A stretch of 37,106 bases of DNA, taken from positions 1-37,106 of the forward strand of contig DATCJU010000062.1 of the NCBI GenBank assembly GCA_036562635.1. Direction: 5' to 3'. Origin of the DNA: DATCJU01 sp036562635. GTDB taxonomy: Bacteria; Actinomycetota; Actinomycetes; Mycobacteriales; Pseudonocardiaceae. Below, piece after piece: positions 1 to 7,218 of this stretch. Numbering within the stretch: the stretch's first letter is position 1; the number at the start of each line of letters is the position of its first letter. The notes below the pieces were generated by a model, which was given only the letters and a program-made list of their open reading frames with translations, was not told the origin of the DNA and did no database searches. The translations under genes and the position numbers were made by a program.

Positions 1-1
1 G

Positions 2-1021
2 AACACCCCCACCCAAGCCGTCCCCACCACCCAACTCCCCCACAACACACCCCCACAGGGCGCTTCGGGCCAGTACCCACCCACCCGGGCGTTACCGCCC
101 ACCACCGGCCGTCCCCCCGAGACGGCCGGGCAGCATCCGGGCACGCCATCCGGCGGTGTCGCCCGGCCCGGCACGCCGCCGAGCGGCACTCCCCAGCCGC
201 CCACCGGTCCCGCGCCGACCCGACTGGACCCGCACCCGTTCACCAACGGTCCCGCCACCGGGATGGCGCCGACCCCGGCAGGTCCGGCGGCCCCGGCGGT
301 CCCGGCAGGTCCGGCGCTCCCACCAGCCTCGACGGCACCCGCCCCTGCGGCTGCGGTGCCGCGGTCGGGCGCACGTCCTCGCCCGGCACGACCCGCCGCG
401 AGCCGACCGCAGGACCGCCGACAGGTCGCTCCCCCGGCAGAGCGGCGGCGGCTCCCGCGGGGCGTGGGCTACGGGGGTGCCCTGGTCGCCGCAGCACTGG
501 TCGGCGCGTTGGTGGCGACGGCGATCACCGAGAACGGCTCCAACAACGCCGAGGGCAGTTCGGGCGGCACGACCACCTCGGCGCCGCAGACCACCGCCCC
601 CAGTGTCGTCCCGGCCACCACGACCACGACCACGAAGGCCACCACCACGACCACCACGACCACGGTGACCACGACGACCACCACCGCCTCCCCCGAGGCG
701 ATGGTCTCGCTGGCCAAGAAGTACTACAACGCGCTTCCCGACGACCTGGACGACGCGTGGAAGATGCTGAGCAAGAAAGGTCAGGAGAAGACCGGGGGCA
801 AGGACAAGTACAAGAAGTTCTGGAACACCATCAAGGACGTCTCGTGGGTCGAGGGTCCCACGGTCCGACCGGACGGGACCTCCGTGGAGGGGGTTCTGCG
901 GTACGAGCGCAAGAAGGGCAAACCCGTCCTCGAACACACCGTCCTCACCCTGGTCGTGGAGAACGGCCAGTACAAGGTGGACAACTGGCAGGCCCAGGCG
1001 CTGCCGAACGACGAGTCGTGA
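2..1021 (+). CDS. C-terminal part of a Pro/Thr-rich single-span membrane protein (5' end outside window)
   Basis: The frame is open from base 2 to a TGA at 1019-1021, so the gene starts upstream and 339 residues are visible. In order they are a Pro/Gly/Thr-rich segment of about 155 residues, one hydrophobic span (GYGGALVAAALVGALVATAI, DNA about 470-529), a linker of almost pure threonine (about 613-687) and a charged domain of about 105 residues (AMVSLAKKYYNALPD... to ...VENGQYKVDNWQ). This layout resembles the tails of actinobacterial Ser/Thr protein kinases and related sensors, where a disordered juxtamembrane part leads through one helix to a small extracytoplasmic NTF2-like domain. No kinase domain lies inside the window, so that identity is a guess. 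An ATG at 263 is internal to the open frame and is not accepted as the start. Confidence 0.75.
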   Translation, partial: NTPTQAVPTTQLPHNTPPQGASGQYPPTRALPPTTGRPPETAGQHPGTPSGGVARPGTPPSGTPQPPTGPAPTRLDPHPFTNGPATGMAPTPAGPAAPAVPAGPALPPASTAPAPAAAVPRSGARPRPARPAASRPQDRRQVAPPAERRRLPRGVGYGGALVAAALVGALVATAITENGSNNAEGSSGGTTTSAPQTTAPSVVPATTTTTTKATTTTTTTTVTTTTTTASPEAMVSLAKKYYNALPDDLDDAWKMLSKKGQEKTGGKDKYKKFWNTIKDVSWVEGPTVRPDGTSVEGVLRYERKKGKPVLEHTVLTLVVENGQYKVDNWQAQALPNDES

Positions 1022-1023
1022 GA

Positions 1024-1040
1024 CGGCACGACAGGTGCCG
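1024..1040. terminator. Short hairpin between convergent genes
   Basis: CGGCAC and GTGCCG pair around a 5-base loop directly after the stop codon of the upstream gene. It is weak (6 bp, no T tract) but correctly placed between that gene and the convergent LysR gene. Confidence 0.35.
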
Positions 1041-1048
1041 CGGGACGG

Positions 1049-1945
1049 TCACCCCACGGCGGCGGCGGTGAGTGCGTCCAGCAGACCGGCCACCGGGGGC
1101 AGGTCGGCGATGCTCTCCCGTACCGCGGCGTAGATGTGTCGGACCGGCTCGGGGCGACGCAGCCGGCGCACCGCGACCCCGGGGTGGGGTGCGCCGAGTC
1201 CGAGCGCGGGCACCAGGGTGACGCCGAGCCCGGCCGCGACGAAACCCTGTGCCGTGAGGTAGTCGTCGGCCTGGACCGTGAAGGACGGGGTGAACCCGGC
1301 GGCGGCGCAGGCCTTGAGCACCATCTCGCGGCACAGGCCGGGGACGGTGTCGTCCACCCACGGTTCCTCGGCCAACTGGGCCAGGTCCACCACGCGCTGC
1401 CTGACGAGTCGGTGTCCCCGGGGCAGCACCACCCGGTACGGGTCGTCCAGCAGGTGCACCAGTCGCACCCCGTACCGCTCGGCGTGGGTGCCGTCCGCCA
1501 GCACGACGATCGCGACGTCGACCTCTCCGGCCGTCAACCCGGCCAGGGGGTTCTCCCACTCGGCCAGGCGGAGATCCAGCTGCACCTCGGGGTACCGCCG
1601 CCGGAACTCGGCCACCGCGGGCGGGACGAAGGCGGCCCCGGCGGTGGCGAAGAACGTCACCCGCAGCCGTTCCATCCGGCCGGCCCGCAACTCGGCGAGC
1701 GCCGTCTCGGCCTCGCCGAGGATGTCGGCGATCCGCCCCGCGTACTCCGCGAGCAACCGCCCGGCGGAGGTGGGACGGACCCCACGTCCGTTCTTCTCCA
1801 GCAGGGCCACCCCGGCCTGCCGTTCCAGGGCGGAGAGCTGTTGGCTCACCGCGGAGGGGGTGTAGCCGAGGTTGGCTGCAGCAGCGGTGATGGACCCGCT
1901 GGAGACGACGGCCCGGAGCACCTGCATACGACGCACGTCCAGCAC
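1049..1945 (-). CDS. LysR-family transcriptional regulator
   Basis: A 298-residue LysR-type regulator, the usual family length. The N-terminal winged helix-turn-helix is clear (about residues 1-60: RRMQVLRAVVSSGSITAAAA, then TPSAVSQQLSALERQAGVAL). A linker helix and a type-2 periplasmic-binding-like effector domain follow, starting at LRVTFFATAGAAFVPPAVAE. The gene is divergent from an EamA-type exporter with 125 bp between them. This is the classical arrangement for a LysR protein controlling its neighbour and itself, so control of the transporter is the likely role; the ligand is unknown. The start is GTG at 1945, preceded by a TAGGCT hexamer six bases upstream, so the transcript may be leaderless. 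Family assignment is firm and target assignment is inference. Confidence 0.9.
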   Translation of the reverse strand: MLDVRRMQVLRAVVSSGSITAAAANLGYTPSAVSQQLSALERQAGVALLEKNGRGVRPTSAGRLLAEYAGRIADILGEAETALAELRAGRMERLRVTFFATAGAAFVPPAVAEFRRRYPEVQLDLRLAEWENPLAGLTAGEVDVAIVVLADGTHAERYGVRLVHLLDDPYRVVLPRGHRLVRQRVVDLAQLAEEPWVDDTVPGLCREMVLKACAAAGFTPSFTVQADDYLTAQGFVAAGLGVTLVPALGLGAPHPGVAVRRLRRPEPVRHIYAAVRESIADLPPVAGLLDALTAAAVG

Positions 1946-1951
1946 AGCTCC

Positions 1952-1957
1952 AGCCTA
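1952..1957 (-). promoter_or_regulatory. Putative -10 hexamer for the LysR gene
   Basis: On the minus strand TAGGCT ends six bases before the GTG start at 1945, the spacing expected of a leaderless transcript. The intervening GGAGCT could instead act as a very close Shine-Dalgarno. No good -35 is visible. The 125-bp divergent region is locally A/T-rich (about 1970-1990), as expected for LysR operators. Confidence 0.4.
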
Positions 1958-2070
1958 ACCCAACACTTCACGATATTTGAAAGATTGCTGTAGGAACATT
2001 CACTTGTCCTGATGAGTTGGCGGGCGCAAGATGAAAGAGCATCGTTCTGACTCAAGGAGAGACAGGGAAC

Positions 2071-3015
2071 GTGACCAGCCCGTCCAGCCTGCTACGTCTC
2101 AGCATGCTCGCTCTGCTGTGGGGCTCCAGCTTCCTGTGGATCAAGTTCGCCCTCGGTGCCTTCACCCCGGTCCAACTCGTGGCGGGCCGGCTCGCCCTCG
2201 CCGCCCTGGTCCTGCTGGCCATCTGCCGGACTCGGAGAATCCCGCTGCCGCGGGGTGGGCGCCTCTGGGGGAAGATCGCGATCGCCGCGTTGTTCGCCAA
2301 CACCCTGCCGTTCACATTGATCGGCTACGGCGAGCAGACCGTCGACTCCGGGCTGGCCGGAGTGCTCAACGGGACGACGCCGCTGTGGACCATGATCATC
2401 ACCCTGGTGATCGGCCAGGAACGGTCCCTGGGCCCGACCCGCACCCTGGGCCTGGTGCTCGGGTTCGCCGGAACCCTGTTGATCTTCTCACCGTGGCAGA
2501 GCGGCGGGAACACCCTCTCCCCCGGTGCCCTGGCCGTCCTCGGCGCCGCATTGAGCTACGCGATCAGCACGGTCTACATCGCCCGCAACCTCACCGGACA
2601 CGGAGTCCCCCCGGTCGCCGCCGCGGCCTCGCAGATGCTGGCCGCCACCGGCTGGGCCGTACTGGCGCTGCCGATGGGCGGGCTGCAACTCCCGCACTGG
2701 AACCCGCTCGGCGTGCTGGCCCTGGCGATCCTCGGGGTGTTCGGCACCGGGCTGGCGTTCATCGTCTACTACCGGCTCATCACCGACGAGGGCGCGATCT
2801 TCACCGCCACGGTCACCTACCTGATGCCGGTGGTGGCGATCCTGCTGGGCACCGTGGTGTTCAGCGAGGAGCTGCAGGTACACGTACTCGCCGGCATGGC
2901 CGTGGTGCTGGCGGGAGTCGCCCTGACACAGCGCCGCGGTCCCGCTCGGGAACGCGACGGTGGACGTGCGGAACGCGATCTCGGCGAGGTCCCAGCGAAG
3001 GCGGACACACGGTGA
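2071..3015 (+). CDS. EamA-family (DMT superfamily) membrane transporter
   Basis: A 314-residue polytopic membrane protein with the length and duplicated layout of EamA/RhaT-type drug-metabolite transporters: two repeats of about five helices. The family signature at the start of the first repeat is visible (LLWGSSFLWIKFALG), and the second repeat begins near ALSYAISTVYIARNL. The C-terminal 25 residues are hydrophilic and charged. Such proteins export amino acids, metabolites or drugs; the substrate cannot be read from sequence. The start is GTG at 2071 with AAGGAGAG as ribosome-binding site about nine bases upstream. It is divergent from the LysR gene, its probable regulator, and convergent with the response regulator downstream. 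I see no clear terminator in the 159 bp after its stop. Confidence 0.9.
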   Translation: MTSPSSLLRLSMLALLWGSSFLWIKFALGAFTPVQLVAGRLALAALVLLAICRTRRIPLPRGGRLWGKIAIAALFANTLPFTLIGYGEQTVDSGLAGVLNGTTPLWTMIITLVIGQERSLGPTRTLGLVLGFAGTLLIFSPWQSGGNTLSPGALAVLGAALSYAISTVYIARNLTGHGVPPVAAAASQMLAATGWAVLALPMGGLQLPHWNPLGVLALAILGVFGTGLAFIVYYRLITDEGAIFTATVTYLMPVVAILLGTVVFSEELQVHVLAGMAVVLAGVALTQRRGPARERDGGRAERDLGEVPAKADTR

Positions 3016-3174
3016 CCGGCCGGGGAAGGAACCCACATCCGACGTGACAGCCGGAAGATGATCCCGAACAACGACCGCCCCGTCGACCAGCCCGACACCC
3101 GAAGGTCACGGCCCGATCGGCGGGGCGGCGCACACCTCAGGACCCGACGCAGGGTGCACAGCCTCCCGCCCGCG

Positions 3175-3900
3175 TCAGACCAGGCGACGATCGGAGGCCC
3201 AGCGGGACAGTTCGTAGCGGTTGGAGAGCTGGGTCTTGCGCAACACGCTCGACACGTGCGTCTCGACGGTCTTGATCGAGATGAACAGCTCGGAGGCGAT
3301 CTCCTTGTAGGCGTAGCCGCGCGCCAGCAGCCGCAGCACCTCCCGCTCCCGCGGGGTGAGCAGGTCCAGCTCGGGATCGTGCACCGGAGCCGCCCCGGGA
3401 CGCTCCGCGAAGGCGTCCAGCACGAACCCGGCCAGACGCGGCGAGAACACCGCGTCCCCGTCCGCGACCCGGCGCACCGCGTCGGCCAGCTCCCGCCCGG
3501 AGATCGTCTTGGTCACGTACCCACGGGCCCCGGCACGGATCACGGCGATCACGTCCTCGGCCGCGTCGGACACCGACAGGGCCAGGAACACCACCTCGGG
3601 GTGCTGCGGCCGGACCCGGCGCAGCACCTCGGCGCCGCCGCCACCCGGCATGTGCACGTCGAGCAGCACGACGTGCGGCCGGTAGTGCCCGATCCCGGCG
3701 ACCGCCTCGTCCACCGAACCGGCCTCACCGACCACCTCGAGGTCGTCGGCCACCGCGTCCAGCTCGGCACGCACCCCGGCCCGGAACAGGGCGTGGTCGT
3801 CCACCAGGAACACCCGCACCGGCCGCCTGGGAGCCGTGGCGTCCGCACCCGGCCGCTCCTCGCCCCCGCCGGCGGTGTTCCGGTCGTACTCGCTGCTCAC
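3175..3900 (-). CDS. esrR: NarL/LuxR-type response regulator, EsrR-like
   Basis: A 241-residue two-component response regulator. About 26 disordered residues precede a receiver domain with the acidic pair D34-D35, phospho-acceptor D81 (VVLLDVHMPG) and the conserved Lys in GYVTKT. The C-terminal LuxR helix-turn-helix is typical (LTPREREVLRLLARGYAYKE, then IKTVETHVSSVLRK). The GTG start overlaps the kinase stop as GTGA, so the pair is translationally coupled. Position next to a PspC-domain kinase, a divergent PspC protein and guaA matches the C. glutamicum EsrISR envelope-stress locus as I remember it, hence the symbol. The targets here are unknown, but autoregulation of the divergent promoter at 5484-5600 is likely. 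Confidence 0.85.
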   Translation of the reverse strand: MSSEYDRNTAGGGEERPGADATAPRRPVRVFLVDDHALFRAGVRAELDAVADDLEVVGEAGSVDEAVAGIGHYRPHVVLLDVHMPGGGGAEVLRRVRPQHPEVVFLALSVSDAAEDVIAVIRAGARGYVTKTISGRELADAVRRVADGDAVFSPRLAGFVLDAFAERPGAAPVHDPELDLLTPREREVLRLLARGYAYKEIASELFISIKTVETHVSSVLRKTQLSNRYELSRWASDRRLV

Positions 3901-5483
3901 CTGCGTGCCTCCCCCGTCGTGCTCCGCGCGGTGCCGTTCCGCGGCATGGCCAACTGGATCTCGGTGCCCTCACCGGGAGCCGTGCGCACCCGAACCCTAC
4001 CGCCGTGCCGACGCATCCGACCGTGGATGGAGTCGGCCAGCCCATGCCGGTCCTCGGGCACCGTGTCCGGGTCGAAACCCTTGCCCCGGTCCCGGACGTA
4101 CACCTCGACCCGGTCCGACTCGACCTCGGCGTAGACACTGACCTCGGACACCCCCGCGTGCTTGGCCGCGTTCACCACCGCCTCGCGGGCGGCCAGCACC
4201 GTCGCGACCAGGGGCTCGTCCAGCTCACAGTCCCCGACCACCACCTGCTGCACGGTGATGGCGAAGGTGTCCTCCACCTCGGCACACACCCCCGCCACCG
4301 CGGTGGACAGCCGGTCGCCCGCCTGGACCGCGAAAACCGTGCCCACCGGGTCGGCACCGGTCAGCGAGGCCGAACTCTCCTTCGCGGACCTCTCACGGGA
4401 GGCACCGTAGCCGGAGGGACCGTACAGCCACTGCCGCAGCTGACGCTCCTGGCTGCGGGCCAGTCGCTTGACCTCGCGGGGCGCGTCGGGCTGCTTCTGG
4501 ATCAGTGCCAGGGTCTGCAGCACCGAGTCGTGCAGGTGGGCGGCGATCTCCGCCCGCTCCTCGGTGCGGATGCGGGCCCGGCGTTCCTCGTTGAGATCAC
4601 GCACCAACCGGACCCACCAGGGCACGGTCAGCACGGCCACCCCGACGAGGGTGCACACCACGGCGAGCAGCGCGAACTGCACGTCGCTGAGCTCGATCTT
4701 GCCGAGCAGGAACACCGCGATCCCCGCCGCCACCAGCAGGATGCCGCCCAGCACCCGGACCAGGGCGACGGTCCCGCCGCCCCCGAGGAACACCCCGGTC
4801 ACCCCGGACCGGGCGCTGTCCCGCCAACGCCGGCGTTGCGCCTCGTCGGCCTCCCGCCACACCACGGCGGCACCGACCAGGGCCACACCCAACGGGCCGG
4901 TGATCCACCCGCCGAACACCCCGCTGATCATGCTGGAGGCCATCGCCAGGCCCAGGCCCAGCAGCAGCAACCCCATGCCCTGCTGGTGCTCGCGCATGCT
5001 CCGGCCCGAGCGTGCGGTGTCCGAGGGGTCCCCCGCCTCCTGCGGGACGAAGGCCCACAACAGGCCGTACACCAACACCCCGGCACCGCTCAGCCCGACG
5101 AGCAGGGTGAACGCCAGCCGCACCCACAACACGGGGATGCCGAGATGGTCGGCGAGTCCACCGGCCACACCGGCCACCACCCGGTCGCTGCGCCGCCGCC
5201 ACATCCGGGGTGTGGTCTCGCCCGAGCCGCCCTCCTGCCCGGAGGTACGCGGCGTCCCGTCCACCGTGGCCGACGCGGCAGGGGTCACGGTCCCGGCCTC
5301 CCCCGAGACGGCGGCAGGACGGGCAGGATGTGCCGGCGCCGTCCGCACGTCCACCGGGGACGGGCGTCCGACGGTCTCCCCGGCGCCACCCGGCACCCGG
5401 GCCGCCTCCTGCCCCGACTCCCGTGACGCCTCCGCCACTGTCGCCTCCTGCACCTCGGCCTGTGTTCTGGCCCGCATCCCCAC
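3897..5483 (-). CDS. esrS: PspC-domain sensor histidine kinase, EsrS-like
   Basis: A 528-residue membrane histidine kinase. Residues 1-90 are low-complexity and cytoplasmic. A PspC domain follows at about 93-150 (RRRSDRVVAGVAGGLADHLG, ending in VPQEAGD). Further hydrophobic segments lie at about 170-208, 240-261 and 268-292. The dimerisation/phosphotransfer region is of the DesK/NarX type, with AEIAAHLHDSVLQTLALIQK, and H318 is the likely phosphorylated His. The C-terminal HATPase domain has its N-box (REAVVNAAKHAG) and G-boxes (DRGKGFD, GEGTEIQL). There is no large extracytoplasmic sensor domain, so it probably senses membrane state or the neighbouring PspC protein. ATG at 5483 is used; a second ATG two codons in (5477) is equally possible. 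Confidence 0.88.
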   Translation of the reverse strand: MGMRARTQAEVQEATVAEASRESGQEAARVPGGAGETVGRPSPVDVRTAPAHPARPAAVSGEAGTVTPAASATVDGTPRTSGQEGGSGETTPRMWRRRSDRVVAGVAGGLADHLGIPVLWVRLAFTLLVGLSGAGVLVYGLLWAFVPQEAGDPSDTARSGRSMREHQQGMGLLLLGLGLAMASSMISGVFGGWITGPLGVALVGAAVVWREADEAQRRRWRDSARSGVTGVFLGGGGTVALVRVLGGILLVAAGIAVFLLGKIELSDVQFALLAVVCTLVGVAVLTVPWWVRLVRDLNEERRARIRTEERAEIAAHLHDSVLQTLALIQKQPDAPREVKRLARSQERQLRQWLYGPSGYGASRERSAKESSASLTGADPVGTVFAVQAGDRLSTAVAGVCAEVEDTFAITVQQVVVGDCELDEPLVATVLAAREAVVNAAKHAGVSEVSVYAEVESDRVEVYVRDRGKGFDPDTVPEDRHGLADSIHGRMRRHGGRVRVRTAPGEGTEIQLAMPRNGTARSTTGEARR

Positions 5484-5600
5484 CCTGCCATGGTCTCTCC
5501 GCCCACCGGGTGGGTCATCAGGGAAGGCCCCCGAGGTTTCCGGGGCGTCTCAGGGGCGTCCCGGATACCGGGAGCGGACGGAACACGCCATGCTCGACCC
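5484..5600. promoter_or_regulatory. Divergent esrS/esrI-like promoter region with repeated elements
   Basis: This 117-bp region holds three compact elements: an inverted repeat CCCAC-CGG-GTGGG at 5502-5514, a direct repeat GGGGCGTC at 5542-5549 and 5553-5560 (11-bp period), and an inverted repeat CCCGG-ATA-CCGGG at 5560-5572. The density between divergent stress genes suggests binding sites for the response regulator. I could not place confident -35/-10 hexamers. Confidence 0.4.
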
Positions 5601-6944
5601 GTGAGCAGGAACAAGTGCACCGGTTCGAGTGTCGAGGAGATGCTCAGCGACTTCTGGGCGACCCGTCCACGGCGCCCGCGGCAGGACCGGAAGGTCGCCG
5701 GCGTCGCAGCGGCCATCGCACAGCGCTACGGCATCGACCCGGTCCTGGTGCGGGTGGTGTTCGCCGTCACCGGTTTCTACGGTGGGGCCGGTCTGCTGCT
5801 GTATCTGCTCGGCTGGCTGCTGCTGCCCGAGGAGGACGCCGAGGTCTCCCCGGCCGAATCGCTGGCGGGCAAGGGAACCAGCGGTACGTCGGGCACGACG
5901 GCCCTGCTGCTGGTGCTGGCACTCATCCCGGTGAGCGGTTTCCTGATCAAGAGCGACGGTGCGGGGCCGATCGCCCTGGCCACCGCGCTCGCCGGGCTCT
6001 ACCTGCTCCACCGCCACCGCGGGGCCCACGGTCTCCCGTCGGGGAGGACGGGTGGGGACACCGGACGGACCGGTGCCACGGCGACGGACGACACCACGGC
6101 GGCGACCACGGAGACGACGGGAACGTCGGTCGGCGTCGAGAACCTCACCCGACCCGTCGACACGCCGTCGCACCCGGCCCAGCCGACCCAGCGGGCCCGG
6201 GAGGCGGAGGAGGCCACGGAACCGGCCGCACCGCAACCGTCCACCCCTCCGGCGTGGGACCCGCTCGGGGTGGCTCCGTTCGCCTGGGACCTGCCGGACC
6301 CGGCTCCGCGACCGGAGGCCGCGGCCCCGGCACCCCGCCGCAGGTCCAGGGTCACTCCCATCACGTTGGGTCTGGCCCTGGTCACCGCGGGGACGGCCTT
6401 GGCCGCCGCCTCGGCCGTGCCCTGGCTGGGCATGCCCCACGTGCTCGGCCTGACCCTCGCGGTGGTCGCCCTGGGGCTGGTGGTCGGCGCGTTCCGTCGC
6501 GGCGGGCGTGGCCTGATCGTGGTCGCGATCCCGCTGGGCCTGGCCACCGTGGCCGCCACCGCACTGCCGTTCACCGGCAACTGGCAGGGCATGGGCGACA
6601 GGACCTGGCGTGCGACCTCCGCCGCCGAGGTGAAGCCCACCTACGAGCTCGGGGTGGGCAACGCCCTGCTCGACCTGCGGGACCTGCAGCTGGGACCGAC
6701 GGACGTGGTACACAGCGAGGTGCACCTGGACACCGGGAACGTGGAGGTGCGGCTGCCGTCGGACCTCGACGTCCAGGTGCGCTGTGTCACGCACATCGGG
6801 CACATGGTGTGCCTGCAGACCCAGGAGGGTGGCTTCGACCTGCAGACCGTGGTGAAGGACGACGGGGCGGACGGTCCGGGCGGCGGCAAACTCGTCCTAG
6901 ACCTGCGGGTCGGTCTCGGCAACGTGGAGGTGTACCGTGACTGA
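5601..6944 (+). CDS. esrI: PspC-domain membrane protein with LiaF/toast-rack C-terminus, EsrI-like
   Basis: A 447-residue protein from the GTG at 5601. The PspC domain lies at about 20-70 (RKVAGVAAAIAQRYGIDPVL, then YLLGWLLLPEED). Two helices follow near 85-130, then a Pro/Thr/Ala-rich cytoplasmic stretch, then a block of about four helices from ITLGLALVTAGTALAAASAV. The C-terminal 110 residues form a beta-rich domain (LGVGNALLDLRDLQL, HLDTGNVEVRLPSDL, RVGLGNVEVYRD) of the LiaF/DUF2154 toast-rack type. In C. glutamicum, a PspC protein at the same locus (EsrI) inhibits the kinase until the envelope is stressed; the same role is inferred here. The frame is open back to 5490, but those 37 residues look non-coding. 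GTG 5601 has no clear Shine-Dalgarno, and ATG 5640 is an alternative. Confidence 0.8.
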   Translation: MSRNKCTGSSVEEMLSDFWATRPRRPRQDRKVAGVAAAIAQRYGIDPVLVRVVFAVTGFYGGAGLLLYLLGWLLLPEEDAEVSPAESLAGKGTSGTSGTTALLLVLALIPVSGFLIKSDGAGPIALATALAGLYLLHRHRGAHGLPSGRTGGDTGRTGATATDDTTAATTETTGTSVGVENLTRPVDTPSHPAQPTQRAREAEEATEPAAPQPSTPPAWDPLGVAPFAWDLPDPAPRPEAAAPAPRRRSRVTPITLGLALVTAGTALAAASAVPWLGMPHVLGLTLAVVALGLVVGAFRRGGRGLIVVAIPLGLATVAATALPFTGNWQGMGDRTWRATSAAEVKPTYELGVGNALLDLRDLQLGPTDVVHSEVHLDTGNVEVRLPSDLDVQVRCVTHIGHMVCLQTQEGGFDLQTVVKDDGADGPGGGKLVLDLRVGLGNVEVYRD

Positions 6945-7149
6945 GCCGCACAAGTGCTCCGTGCGCCAGCGGCGCGGGGTCGACGTGTTCACCCTGTTCG
7001 TGGGGCTGGTCGCCCTCATCGCCGCCGTCTACAACCTCACCGACGGGGCACTGGTGAGCGTGGTGGATCCCCGATGGCTCCTGGCCGGTGTGGCGATCCT
7101 GGTCGGTGTGGTACTGGTGGTCTCCTCCCTGCGGAGCAGGGGCAGCTGA
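6937..7149 (+). CDS. Small two-helix membrane protein coupled to the EsrI-like gene
   Basis: A 70-residue protein whose GTG start lies eight bases inside the end of the upstream gene, so it is translationally coupled. It has a basic N-terminus (MTEPHKCSVRQRRG) and two hydrophobic segments, VFTLFVGLVALIAAVYNL and WLLAGVAILVGVVLVVSSL, with a short loop between. It ends in SLRSRGS and is followed by a strong hairpin. I do not recognise a named family. Coupling to a PspC stress sensor suggests it is a partner or modulator of that membrane complex; this is inference. Codon use matches the neighbours and the overlap is strong evidence that it is real. Confidence 0.75.
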   Translation: MTEPHKCSVRQRRGVDVFTLFVGLVALIAAVYNLTDGALVSVVDPRWLLAGVAILVGVVLVVSSLRSRGS

Positions 7150-7169
7150 CCTGCCACCCACTGAGGTGT

Positions 7170-7201
7170 GACGAGGGACGGACTTGGGCCCGTCCCTCGT
7201 C
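7170..7201. terminator. Bidirectional hairpin terminator
   Basis: A perfect 12-bp stem, GACGAGGGACGG pairing with CCGTCCCTCGTC across an 8-base loop, sits between the convergent small membrane gene and guaA. It can serve both strands. CGCCTTTCCCC follows on the plus side, a weak T run. Confidence 0.8.
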
Positions 7202-7218
7202 GCCTTTCCCCGAAGGGA

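Noticed and set aside
4005..5426. 473-residue open frame antisense to the histidine kinase
   Set aside because: Low-complexity His/Gln/Pro composition typical of antisense frames; the kinase on the other strand has all its motifs.
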